From NCBI GenBank assembly GCA_017626845.1, contig JAGAHX010000012.1, forward strand, positions 1 through 63,548: DNA of 63,548 bases. Reading direction: 5' to 3'. Source of the DNA: Bacillota bacterium (GTDB taxonomy: Bacteria; Bacillota; Clostridia; Peptostreptococcales; Anaerovoracaceae). Each line of letters begins with the position of its first letter. Positions within the stretch are counted from its first letter, which is position 1. The position numbers and the translations under genes are program-made. This document shows, one piece after another, positions 42,207 to 50,853 of the stretch. Under the pieces are notes generated by a model. The model did no database searches and had not been told where the DNA came from. It saw only the letters and a program-made list of their open reading frames with translations.

Positions 42207-44717
42207 ATGAAGAGACGATTATTCAGTATATTGCTGACCCTGGCATTGTGCCTGGGGTTGATGCCGGCGATGGCAGTGCCGGTGTATGCGGAAAGTTATA
42301 ATCTATGGATCGCTGGCGTCCAGGTGACCAGCGCCAATGCCTCGGATCTGTCTGTGATCGATGGGGTCACAGTGGCCTCTGGCGGTGAGGCGAAATATGA
42401 TGATGCTACAAAAACGTTGACGCTGAATGGGGCGACCATCACCAACAGCAATGCGAATCCCGGTACTGAATTTGCAAGCAATATAAGGGTGTTTTATGCT
42501 GACAGCGAAGATCTGACGGTCTCCCTTATAGGCAAGAATACGATCACGACTGCCCCTATTACGGTCACCGGCGGCAACGTATATAGTACGAATTCCGGTT
42601 TCCATTCTCAAAGGCAAGGTACGGCGGTTATGTTTACCGGCGATGGTAGTCTGGATGTGAGATCCGGAGAATCTATAGCCAATTCATACGGTGAAAGCGT
42701 CGCCATTTCAGTTGCCGGTCCCGTAACGATCGATGCTGCCACGACCATCTCGGCGACTGCGGACAATGCATCTCGACAATGCCGGGGTTTTTATGCCTAC
42801 GGCATGATCACGGTAAATGGTTCCCTTACTGCTGTGGGAGGCAACTCCCAAAGCAGTTACGGCATCTACGGACAGAATAATATGACGGTGGCAGAAAGCG
42901 CAGTCGTAAATGCAACAGCTGGGAATGCTACTGCTAATAATGGTGCACAGAGCTGCGCGATCTCTTGTCACGAATACGATTACGGTCTCCTTACGGTCAG
43001 CGGGACCTCGAAAGTGACCGCCACGTCAGGAAAGGCAGAGACCGGGCAAAGTTACGGTGTTCTGGCAAAACAAGTTATAGCCAAAGATTCCGCAGAACTG
43101 ACTGCTGCGGCTGGAGAGGCCGTTAAGTCTTCCCCCAACATCACAACTTTGAGCCACGGTATCGACGCCGATATGCTTACGATTTCAGACAACGCCAAGG
43201 TTACGGCTACCGGCGGCGAGGTGTCCGGCGGAGAGAGCAGTTATGGAGTAAAACTTTCTCAGAAAGCTACTGTTTCCGGCGGATCTCTGATTGCTGAAGG
43301 AATTGGCGGGGACACCTGCGAATACAGCCGTGGGCTTCAGACTCCCGGCAACAGCGGCTATGGGCTGTATATTACCGACGGCACCGTATTCCTGACGGGC
43401 GGCCCCACTAAGGACGGGGGCTACGGCTTCGGGTTTGCCGGCGGCGATCTCTCCCTCACCGGAGGAAGTCTTACGGCGAAGACCGAGGCAGCCGAGGGCA
43501 GCGCGATCAAGACCTACGGGACTTATAACGTGGCGGTGGAGCCTGTCATGGCAAGCACCGCCGCTGACGGCACCGGCGCGGTGGACTACGTCGCTGCGAA
43601 CAATGATACCTACAAGTGGTTCCAGGCGCCGTTTGATGATCAGGAAATCCCAACGGAACCCACTCAAGTTGCAATGCCGGTGCTTCCTGAACCTGCAGAA
43701 TTCAACGACAGCATGACGATTACGATCACATGCGAAACGGAAGGCGCGACAATCTATTACACGACCGGTGGTGCGATCACGCTATACGAAGGAGCCTTCG
43801 ATATTACAGAAACAACGACTGTCGAAGCCTATGCAACAAAGGACGGTCTTGACGAAAGCGAACATGTGACTGCAAAGTACACTAAAGTAGATCCCACCCC
43901 CACACCCTCCACCGGCGGCGGTGGCGGCGCGACCACCTATCCGGTCACCCCGGCAGAGGCTGAGAACGGTAAGATCACGGTTAGCCCGAAGAACGCCGCG
44001 GAAAAGGCGACCGTAACCATCACGGTGACCCCGGACGAAGGGTACGTGCTCGACAAACTCACCGTGAAGGACAAGGACGGCAACGAAATCGAAGTCACGG
44101 AAAAGGACGGCAAGTACACGTTTACGATGCCGGCGTCTGCGATCGAGATCGAGGCGACTTTCAAACCCGACGAAGGTGCTGCTGTAGACAACTTCCCGTT
44201 TGTCGACGTGCCTGAGACCAGCTACTTCCGCAAGCCCGTGGAATGGGCTGTAGAGAAGGGTATCACGAATGGGGTCAGCGAAGATAAATACGGGCCTGAA
44301 TTGTCCTGCACGAGGGCTCAGGTGGTCACGTTCCTGTGGATCACCTGCGGCAGCGAAGATGCCGGGATCGAGACCGGATTCGACGATGTCGACGTGGCCG
44401 CTTACTACGATAAGGCGGTGGCCTGGGCCGTGGAAAAGGGCATCACGGCCGGCACTTCCGAGAACGAGTTCAGCCCGGATGTGACCATCACCAGGGCTCA
44501 GTTCGTGACGATGCTCTGGGTCGCTCAGGGCAAGCCTGAAGCGGACGGCGACATGCCGTTCACGGACGTTCCAGAGGACGCCTATTATGCAAAAGCAGTC
44601 GCCTGGGCGTATGAGAACGACATTACGGCGGGCAAGTCTGCCGACAGCTTCGCGCCGGATGATCCGTGCACGAGAGCTCAGATCATGACCTTCCTGTATA
44701 ACGCGTATGCGGAGTAG
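42207..44717 (+). CDS. SLH-domain surface protein 2 (836 aa)
   Basis: A paralogue of the protein at 37359: the same signal peptide, then a different N-terminal region. That region opens YNLWIAGVQVTSANASDL, a pattern common in carbohydrate-binding or beta-helix surface proteins, with many Gly/Ser/Thr strand repeats to about 480. It then shares the chitobiase-like domain (IYYTTGGAITLYEGAF), the bacterial repeat and three SLH domains. Swapping of the N-terminal module on a constant wall-binding scaffold suggests variation of surface properties. AAGGAGG precedes the ATG. Confidence 0.92.
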   Translation: MKRRLFSILLTLALCLGLMPAMAVPVYAESYNLWIAGVQVTSANASDLSVIDGVTVASGGEAKYDDATKTLTLNGATITNSNANPGTEFASNIRVFYADSEDLTVSLIGKNTITTAPITVTGGNVYSTNSGFHSQRQGTAVMFTGDGSLDVRSGESIANSYGESVAISVAGPVTIDAATTISATADNASRQCRGFYAYGMITVNGSLTAVGGNSQSSYGIYGQNNMTVAESAVVNATAGNATANNGAQSCAISCHEYDYGLLTVSGTSKVTATSGKAETGQSYGVLAKQVIAKDSAELTAAAGEAVKSSPNITTLSHGIDADMLTISDNAKVTATGGEVSGGESSYGVKLSQKATVSGGSLIAEGIGGDTCEYSRGLQTPGNSGYGLYITDGTVFLTGGPTKDGGYGFGFAGGDLSLTGGSLTAKTEAAEGSAIKTYGTYNVAVEPVMASTAADGTGAVDYVAANNDTYKWFQAPFDDQEIPTEPTQVAMPVLPEPAEFNDSMTITITCETEGATIYYTTGGAITLYEGAFDITETTTVEAYATKDGLDESEHVTAKYTKVDPTPTPSTGGGGGATTYPVTPAEAENGKITVSPKNAAEKATVTITVTPDEGYVLDKLTVKDKDGNEIEVTEKDGKYTFTMPASAIEIEATFKPDEGAAVDNFPFVDVPETSYFRKPVEWAVEKGITNGVSEDKYGPELSCTRAQVVTFLWITCGSEDAGIETGFDDVDVAAYYDKAVAWAVEKGITAGTSENEFSPDVTITRAQFVTMLWVAQGKPEADGDMPFTDVPEDAYYAKAVAWAYENDITAGKSADSFAPDDPCTRAQIMTFLYNAYAE

Positions 44718-44784
44718 GGCAGCGAAAAGGTCATTCACTCATAATGTTGAATAGCTTCCTCGGTCAGGAAGGCAAATTCAAAAG

Positions 44785-44815
44785 GGCGGCTCCAAAAGGG
44801 GCCGTTCTTTCAATG
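44785..44815 (+). terminator. Terminator of SLH gene 2
   Basis: GGGCGGCTCC and GGGGCCGTTC form an imperfect stem before TTTC; it is homologous to the hairpin at 40424. Confidence 0.6.
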
Positions 44816-44818
44816 CAT

Positions 44819-44855
44819 TTGACAAGGCTGAGCATATAAGTATATACTTATATGC
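44819..44855 (+). promoter_or_regulatory. Promoter and perfect palindromic operator of RHH-MNT/HEPN pair
   Basis: TTGACA (44819-44824), 16 bp, TATATA (44841-44846). The -10 lies in a perfect 24-bp palindrome (44832-44855) with half GCATATAAGTAT. The fused RHH domain of the first gene is the obvious candidate to bind it. Confidence 0.8.
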
Positions 44856-44870
44856 GGGAGGGATATCCTT

Positions 44871-45377
44871 ATGGCAAGCAAAGCGCAGATAGCAGCGTCT
44901 GCAAAATACGACAGAGCAAATACGACGCCGGTGATGTTGAAATTAAACAACAAAAACGATTCTGATATTCTTCAGCAGTTGGGATATCAGGCAAATAAAC
45001 AGAAATACATAAAGAACCTGATCCGGAAGGATATGCAGAATGCGGGCGGTGTGATCACCCAAAATTCAATAAAATGTTTAATTTTACCTATTGCAATAAA
45101 ATATGGATTTGATAAAATTTTCTTGTTCGGGTCATATGCCAGGCAAGATGCGACCCCGGACAGCGACGTCGACCTGTTTGTTGAAGGCGGGAATATAACA
45201 GATTTAGTCCAGTACGCCGCTGCATTGGAAGATTTTCAAGAAGCGTTGGGGCGTACAGTAGACTTGCTGGAAAAGAAAGCGTTAATTGCATCCCCCAGAG
45301 AATCGTCAAAACGGATGCTTCGCAACATTCAAAGGGAGGGGATTTTGATCTATGATAAGGTTGGCTCCGAGGGATGA
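44871..45377 (+). CDS. RHH-like DNA-binding domain fused to MNT nucleotidyltransferase antitoxin
   Basis: A 168-aa protein. Residues 1-55 (MASKAQIAASAKYDRANTTP... IKNLIRKDM) look like the ribbon-helix-helix proteins often encoded with small toxins. Residues about 65-165 form a minimal nucleotidyltransferase with FGSYARQDATPDSDVDLF (GSxARx...SDxDL). MNT proteins AMPylate and silence HEPN toxins. Here DNA binding and enzymatic antitoxin appear in one chain; usually MNT stands alone. GGGAGGGATATCCTT lies before the ATG. The gene overlaps the HEPN toxin by 26 bases. Confidence 0.85.
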   Translation: MASKAQIAASAKYDRANTTPVMLKLNNKNDSDILQQLGYQANKQKYIKNLIRKDMQNAGGVITQNSIKCLILPIAIKYGFDKIFLFGSYARQDATPDSDVDLFVEGGNITDLVQYAAALEDFQEALGRTVDLLEKKALIASPRESSKRMLRNIQREGILIYDKVGSEG

Positions 45378-45705
45378 AGACAGTTTGGTTCGAATCCTGG
45401 AATTATGTGACCGCATCAACTCTGCGAGGCAGCGATATGGGGACGGATTGAATTCATTTCTTGCCGACGAAGATTATAAAGATGTTGTCTGCATGAATCT
45501 TTTCCAAATCGGTGAGGTCTCGCATTCACTAAGCGATGAATTGAAGGCGTCTATGTCGGAAGTCCCCTGGAGAGAGATCTATGGGATCAGAAATATCATA
45601 GGCCATGCTTACGTCATCGTACAGTATGAGAAGATCTGGGCAACGGTGACAGAGGATGTTCCTGCCTTGCGTGCATTGGTGGCGGATGCACTGGGCAGAG
45701 AATAA
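45352..45705 (+). CDS. hepT: HEPN (DUF86/HepT-type) toxin
   Basis: A 117-aa all-helical protein with the HEPN RNase motif Rx4H in YGIRNIIGHAYV, immediately followed by the Tyr that MNT partners modify. HepT toxins cleave RNA. The start at 45352 lies inside the upstream gene after AAAGGGAGGGGATTTTG. Together with the MNT protein it is a complete pair; the region downstream holds only hairpins. Confidence 0.9.
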   Translation: MIRLAPRDEDSLVRILELCDRINSARQRYGDGLNSFLADEDYKDVVCMNLFQIGEVSHSLSDELKASMSEVPWREIYGIRNIIGHAYVIVQYEKIWATVTEDVPALRALVADALGRE

Positions 45706-46117
45706 ACTATATTAGGACTGCGCAGTCGATTCTTATCACAATTGGCCTGTTTGAACCGAAAAAAACACAATGATTTCCGCGCCGGACAGGATATAGATAT
45801 ATCAGGTTTACAGAAACTCTTGTAAACCTGAATGATTGAAACCGCAACGCCCCGGTGAGACCTCTTTCAGGCCTCTTCGGGGCGTTTCATCTCCCATTGC
45901 AAACTGCAATCGTCTCGATTTTTCTTATCGGAACCACCAGTTTTAACGCTAAAAAACACAATCAATTGCGCGCGAGAAAAGTAATAGCCGATATGCTCTG
46001 TCTCCTGTGCGCGGGGAAGGACAACCCGCTGCCCGGCTGCAAAGCTGCAGGGTTTACGGCGTATCCGGCAGCGCACCATGTCGCAAAAGTTGTCGCCGGG
46101 AACCGTCCCCAGCGACA
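45706..46117. other. Gene-free gap with two hairpins
   Basis: No gene is supported in these 412 bases. CAGGTTTACA (45803-45812) pairs perfectly with TGTAAACCTG (45821-45830). ACGCCCCG (45847-45854) pairs with CGGGGCGT (45878-45885) and contains an inner GAGACCT/AGGCCTC stem, probably the terminator of the HEPN unit. AAAAAACACAAT occurs twice (about 45763 and 45951). Confidence 0.7.
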
Positions 46118-47524
46118 CTATTCCGTCTCCACTTCGCTGAAGACTTCCTCCAGGGTGGCATCGAAGTCGCGGAACCAGTCCGCTGCACCTTCGCCCAGGG
46201 TGGAGTCGTACGCGACAGACCCTGCCAGGACCGTTAAATCGGCCCGCAGCGCCTCGAATTCCTCCGCGGTGGATAAACTGCACGGATCCACGGAAAACAC
46301 CGCGAAATCGGCGGATTTTCCCTCTTCGATGGTGCCGATGAAACCCGCACCCATGCGTCTCGCCGCGTTCTCCGTCCGCATGGACAGCATGGCTTCGCCG
46401 TCTCCCGTTAAAGGCAGCGCACCGGTCAGCGGCGTTTCGAACACGTCGCCGGTATAAACGTCGGCCTTTTCCTCGTCGGAGATCACCTCATCGAAGGCGA
46501 TGTTAAAACCGCTCTTTCTGTAAGCTGTGGAGAGCGTGCCCAGCACCTCCATTCCCGTCAGTGCCATCTCCTTATCCAGCGCGTTCAGCCGGATGGAATA
46601 GCCCTTGTCCGCCGCTGCGCCGCACATCTCCTTCAGGTAGGCCGGCGTCATATAGCCGGCGTCCTGTTCCGCGGAGCTTGCCGTCAGCGTAAGCATATCG
46701 AAATTCACCATGCCCTGCAGCTCGGAGCAGGCTGTGCGCTTGCGGTCCAGATTGTACATTACGGACATGGGCGTCAGCATGCGCTTCAAGGGCAGGGAGC
46801 CGAAGTACCTCTGCTTGATGAGCCCCGCCTGGAACAGATCCAGCAGCAGATTGCGGTACAGGTTGTCGAAATAGGTGCAGATCTCCAGGTTCAGCACGGA
46901 AGTGTAGCCCCGCTTTGCATAATCCTCGGCGAGAACGAATGCCTTGCGGCTCATCTCGGCGTAATCCAGGGCGACGATCGTGTTGAAGACGAAGTTGGGC
47001 GTGACCGCCACAGCAAAGGTCTCCGCTTCGGCCCGTTCCTTCACCATCTGCTGGGCTGTGCGGTTCATGCGCATGCCCACGGAATCCTCCCCGATGATGA
47101 GTACCGGCACGTCCGGACACACGTCGTCCAGCACCGGCAGTTCCTCTTCGTCCGAGAACCAGCCGTAGGCCAGCACGAATTCACAGGGTGCGTGCTCTGC
47201 GGCCCAGGCTTCGATGGCCGCTGCCGCTTCTTCCGCGGAAAGGCCGGCGTGCAGCCGCAGATAGCTGCCTTCCAGCACCTGGGCGGCAGGGGAGCCGTAC
47301 AGGTCGATAAAGCCCGGTACAAGGAACCGTCCCTTCAGGTCTACGACCTCCGTATCGGGTCCGATAAGGGGCTCGATCTCTTCTTCCAGACCGACCCGCA
47401 TCACCTTGCCGTCCTTGCAGGCGACAGCGGTGGCGTCTTCCGTCTCCGGGTCCAGCGTATGCAAACAGCCGTTACGGTAGACCGTATCGGCGTATGTTTT
47501 CTTTTTGAATAAACCGAATGCCAT
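46118..47524 (-). CDS. Degenerate amidohydrolase-like protein (YtcJ-like, lacks HxH)
   Basis: The 468-aa protein has the amidohydrolase layout: beta-sandwich N-terminus (YRNGCLHTLDPETEDATAVACKDGKV), barrel, and the C-terminal IEEGKSADFAVFSVDP. The metal motif, however, is missing: where active members have GFIDxHxH it reads PGFIDLYGSPAAQ. The downstream barrel also lacks an obvious metal His pair. It is probably not a metal-dependent hydrolase, or it has lost activity. The start MAFGLFKKK at 47524 follows GGAGGACATT. It is divergent from the PNP gene with about 60 bp between starts, so the two may share regulation. Confidence 0.75.
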   Translation of the reverse strand: MAFGLFKKKTYADTVYRNGCLHTLDPETEDATAVACKDGKVMRVGLEEEIEPLIGPDTEVVDLKGRFLVPGFIDLYGSPAAQVLEGSYLRLHAGLSAEEAAAAIEAWAAEHAPCEFVLAYGWFSDEEELPVLDDVCPDVPVLIIGEDSVGMRMNRTAQQMVKERAEAETFAVAVTPNFVFNTIVALDYAEMSRKAFVLAEDYAKRGYTSVLNLEICTYFDNLYRNLLLDLFQAGLIKQRYFGSLPLKRMLTPMSVMYNLDRKRTACSELQGMVNFDMLTLTASSAEQDAGYMTPAYLKEMCGAAADKGYSIRLNALDKEMALTGMEVLGTLSTAYRKSGFNIAFDEVISDEEKADVYTGDVFETPLTGALPLTGDGEAMLSMRTENAARRMGAGFIGTIEEGKSADFAVFSVDPCSLSTAEEFEALRADLTVLAGSVAYDSTLGEGAADWFRDFDATLEEVFSEVETE

Positions 47525-47584
47525 AATGTCCTCCGTTCGCCTAATATGGTATACTTTACAAAGAGCGATTTCAAGGAGGAAACC

Positions 47585-48421
47585 ATGGCATACACCTACG
47601 AATATTTCAAAAAAAGCGCGGATTACATCCGTTCCGTCATCGGCGATTTCGAACCCGAGATCGGCCTCATCCTGGGCACCGGCCTGGGCAAATTCAGCAG
47701 CCGCATCGAAGACCCCATCGAGATCCCGTATCAGGACATTCCCAACTATCTGGTGAGCACGGCGCCCGGCCATTCCGGCAAGCTCATCTTCGGCACCGTG
47801 GAAGGCCGCAAAGTGATGTGCATGTCCGGCCGTTTCCACACCTACGAAGGGTACAGCTTCGAGGAACTGGTGATCCCGGTACGGGTCATGAAGCTGATGG
47901 GCATCAAGATCCTGGTCGTGACCAACGCAGCCGGCGCGGTCAACACCGAATACCGCCCCGGCGACCTGATGATCATCGAAGACCACATTAAACTCAACGG
48001 CTTCTCCCCCATGAGAGGCCCCAACGTGCCGGAGTTCGGCGACCGCTTCTTCGACATCAGCGACCTGTACAGCAAGGAGCTTCGCGACATCGCCAGAAAG
48101 TGCGGCAAGGACAGCGGCCTGACGATCCAGGAAGGTGTGTATTTCTTCTTCCCCGGTCCCCAGTTCGAGACCCCGGCGGAAGTGCGGGCAGCCCGCATCT
48201 TAGGCGGCGACGCCGTGGGCATGTCCACGGTCACCGAGACGCTTACGGCGGCCCACTGCGGCATTCCCGTGCTGGGACTGTCCCTCATGACGAACATGGC
48301 AGCAGGTGTGCTGGAACAGAAGCTGTCCGGCGAAGAGGTGGAGGAGACCGCAAACCGCGTGGCGCCTCTGCTGGAAGCCTATTTCGCAAAGGTCCTGAAG
48401 GCCCTGCCTCACTACGAATAA
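47585..48421 (+). CDS. Purine nucleoside phosphorylase
   Basis: A 278-aa trimeric-type PNP/MTAP-family protein: LILGTGLGKFSS (phosphate loop), VMCMSGRFHTYEGYS, VTNAAGAVNTEYRPGDLMIIEDHI, the site region GVYFFFPGPQFETPAEVR and DAVGMSTVTE. It splits purine nucleosides with phosphate to base and ribose-1-phosphate. In the usual PNP the last motif carries E(201)/N(243)-type contacts to hypoxanthine/guanine. Next to an MTA-type deaminase it could use methylthioinosine. AAGGAGGAAACC before ATG 47585 fixes the start. Confidence 0.93.
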   Translation: MAYTYEYFKKSADYIRSVIGDFEPEIGLILGTGLGKFSSRIEDPIEIPYQDIPNYLVSTAPGHSGKLIFGTVEGRKVMCMSGRFHTYEGYSFEELVIPVRVMKLMGIKILVVTNAAGAVNTEYRPGDLMIIEDHIKLNGFSPMRGPNVPEFGDRFFDISDLYSKELRDIARKCGKDSGLTIQEGVYFFFPGPQFETPAEVRAARILGGDAVGMSTVTETLTAAHCGIPVLGLSLMTNMAAGVLEQKLSGEEVEETANRVAPLLEAYFAKVLKALPHYE

Positions 48422-48424
48422 ACT

Positions 48425-49741
48425 ATGAGTATCCTGTTTAAAAACTGCAAACTGCTGCTGCGGGGGTCCGCGGACCCGGCCGCATCGCCGGAATATAACG
48501 TGCTGGACGGTTATCTGGGGGTCAGCGGCAAGACCATCGACTACATCGGAGAAACCCGCCCGCAAAAGCAATACGACGAAGAAAAGGACATGGGAGGCAA
48601 TCTCCTGATGCCCGGCCTCGCCAACGCCCACGGTCACGCGGCCATGACGTTGGTGCGCGGCGTGGGAAGCGACCTGAATCTGCAGGATTGGCTGTTCGGC
48701 AAGATCACCCCGATCGAGGACCGCATGACCCCGGAAGACGTTATCTACGGCACCCAGTACGCCATCCTGGAGATGCTGGCGGGCGGCACCACCGTCTACG
48801 CCGACATGTATTCGTTCCCCATCGAATGCGCCCAGGCTGCGGCGGATGCGGGCATCAAGGCTAACATTCCCCGTCCGATGATCTGCTTCGACCCGGAGAT
48901 GGAGGCGGAGGACTGTGACCGCATCCAGGAGACACCTTCCTATTTCCGCGCCATCGATGGGCTCGGGGAGGGCCGGGTGCTGGCGGATTTCTGCATGCAT
49001 TCGGAATATCTTACGACCGAAAAGACCGTAAAGCGCTATGCCGAGATGTGCAAGGAATTCGGCGCCCGCATGCAGGTGCATCTGTCCGAGACGAAAAAGG
49101 AGCACGAGGAGTGCATCGACCGCCACGGCCTGACGCCCATGGCCTATTTCGAAAAGCTGGGCGTGTTGGCGAACCCGACGTACGCGGCGCACTGTGTGTG
49201 GGTCACGGAGGAGGATCTGGACATCGCGGCGAAGCATCACGTGACCATCGTCCACAATCCCACGTCGAACCTCAAGCTGGGAAGCGGCTTTGCACCCATC
49301 CCGAAGGCCCTGGAGAAGGGCATCCGGGTGGCGCTGGGCACCGACGGCTGCGCCTCCAACAACAACCTCAACATGTGGGAGGAGATGCATCTGGCGGCCA
49401 TCCTTCACAAGGGGTACACGGGCGATCCCACGGTGGTGACCCCGGCGCAGGTGCTGGACATGGCGACGCTCAACGGCTGCCTGGCCATGGGCCGGACGAA
49501 CAGCGGCGTGCTGGCGGAAGGCAAGGATGCGGACATCATCTGCGTGGACCTGAACGCGCTGCACATGCAGCCGGCGCTGGACATTCCGGCGCTGCTCACC
49601 TACAGTGCGCAGGCTTCCGACGTGAAAATGACAATGGTTGACGGTAAGATCCTTTATGAAAACGGCGCATTTTTCACCATGGACGTGGAGAAGATCAAGA
49701 GTGATTTCGCAAGAAGCTGCAAAACATTGTTGAACATTTAG
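48425..49741 (+). CDS. S-adenosylhomocysteine/methylthioadenosine deaminase-type amidohydrolase
   Basis: A 438-aa amidohydrolase with intact metal site: LANAHGHAAMTLVRG (HxH), QVHLSETKKEH, YAAHCVW and LGTDGCASNNNLNM. The run LQDWLFGKITPIEDRMTPEDV is typical of the MTA/SAH deaminase (MtaD) group. Such enzymes convert the adenine ring of MTA, SAH or 5'-deoxyadenosine to the inosine form. It starts three bases after the PNP stop, so deamination and phosphorolysis are coupled. Related enzymes can deaminate guanine or other bases, so the substrate is inferred. Confidence 0.88.
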   Translation: MSILFKNCKLLLRGSADPAASPEYNVLDGYLGVSGKTIDYIGETRPQKQYDEEKDMGGNLLMPGLANAHGHAAMTLVRGVGSDLNLQDWLFGKITPIEDRMTPEDVIYGTQYAILEMLAGGTTVYADMYSFPIECAQAAADAGIKANIPRPMICFDPEMEAEDCDRIQETPSYFRAIDGLGEGRVLADFCMHSEYLTTEKTVKRYAEMCKEFGARMQVHLSETKKEHEECIDRHGLTPMAYFEKLGVLANPTYAAHCVWVTEEDLDIAAKHHVTIVHNPTSNLKLGSGFAPIPKALEKGIRVALGTDGCASNNNLNMWEEMHLAAILHKGYTGDPTVVTPAQVLDMATLNGCLAMGRTNSGVLAEGKDADIICVDLNALHMQPALDIPALLTYSAQASDVKMTMVDGKILYENGAFFTMDVEKIKSDFARSCKTLLNI

Positions 49742-49750
49742 TATAAAGCG

Positions 49751-49773
49751 TCCCTTCGACAGGCTCAGGGACC
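49751..49773 (-). repeat. Dispersed repeat copy between deaminase and isomerase genes
   Basis: TCCCTTCGACAGGCTCAGGG, the reverse complement of the word at 6650 and 21420, lies in the 45-bp gap before the next gene. The hairpin arms are AGGGAC-like/GTCCCT-like. Confidence 0.75.
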
Positions 49774-49786
49774 GTGAGAGGAAAAT

Positions 49787-50851
49787 ATGGAAAGACAAGA
49801 CGAAGGCATGGCCTTCCTGCTGCAATATGAAAACATCGCGTGGTACGAAAACGGCAAGGTCCGCATTCTGGACCGCCGGGTGTATCCTACGGTAAAGTTC
49901 GTGGAGTGCAGCACTCACCAGGAGGTGGCCCAGGCCATTACGGATATGGTCACCCAGTCCTGCGGCCCCTACGTGGCGGCGCCCATGGGCATGGCCCTGG
50001 CCGCCTGGGAATGCCGGGGAAGGAAGGGCGACGAACAGCTGACCTATCTCAAGGAGGCTGCAGAGACGATCTCCAATGCCCGGCCCACCACCCGCGCGAG
50101 ACTGCAGATCGTATGCCAGCAATGCGTGGATGCCGCGGAAAAGGCCATCACGGAGGGCAGAGAGCCTCTGGAAGACGTATTTACCGAAGCTATCGAGATC
50201 AACAACCGCCGCTATGCGAAGATCGCGAAGGCTGCGGATTACCTCGTGGACATGATGCCCTACCGGGGCAAGGTAATGACCCAGTGCTTTGCGGAGACCA
50301 TCCTGGGTGCCATGCTGCGGGAGATCAAAAAGCGCAATCTGGACATCAAGCTGTTCTGTCCCGAGACCCGTCCCTATTTCCAGGGTGCGCGGCTGACGGC
50401 GACGGTGGCCCGGGACATGGGCTTCGACGTGACCCTCATCACCGACAACATGCCCGCCTTCGTCATGAAGAACGAAGGCATCGACCTGTTCACCTCCGCA
50501 GCGGATGCCATCTGCGTGGACGGTCACGTGGTCAACAAAGTCGGCACGTATCAGATCGCTATCGCGGCGAAATACCACGGCATCCCGTATTTCGTGAGCG
50601 GAAAGCCGGAGATCGATCATCCCACGATCCAGAGCGTCAACATTGAGATGAGGGACCCCGATTTCGTGCTGCAGGCCATGGGCGTGCGTACGGCTGCTGA
50701 AGGGGTCAAAGGTTATTATCCCAGCTTCGACATTACCCCGCCCCATCTGGTGAGCGGTGTGGCCACGGATAGGGGCATCTATTCGCCCTACGACCTGGCC
50801 AGATATTTTGACGGAATGAGTATGGCAGAGATGAAGGAGTTGATGGTGTAG
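49787..50851 (+). CDS. MtnA-like sugar-1-phosphate isomerase (eIF2B-alpha family)
   Basis: A 354-aa protein of the methylthioribose-1-phosphate/ribose-1,5-bisphosphate isomerase family. It keeps the likely catalytic Cys (KVMTQCFAETI) and Asp (LITDNMPAF), the ETRPYFQGARLTA loop, VVNKVGTYQIAIAAK and YPSFDITPPHLVSG. In the cluster it would act on the sugar phosphate released by the phosphorylase (methylthioribose-1-P or deoxyribose-1-P type) to make the ketose. GAGAGGAAAAT precedes the ATG. No kinase or aldolase for the next step is visible here. Confidence 0.85.
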   Translation: MERQDEGMAFLLQYENIAWYENGKVRILDRRVYPTVKFVECSTHQEVAQAITDMVTQSCGPYVAAPMGMALAAWECRGRKGDEQLTYLKEAAETISNARPTTRARLQIVCQQCVDAAEKAITEGREPLEDVFTEAIEINNRRYAKIAKAADYLVDMMPYRGKVMTQCFAETILGAMLREIKKRNLDIKLFCPETRPYFQGARLTATVARDMGFDVTLITDNMPAFVMKNEGIDLFTSAADAICVDGHVVNKVGTYQIAIAAKYHGIPYFVSGKPEIDHPTIQSVNIEMRDPDFVLQAMGVRTAAEGVKGYYPSFDITPPHLVSGVATDRGIYSPYDLARYFDGMSMAEMKELMV

Positions 50852-50853
50852 CC

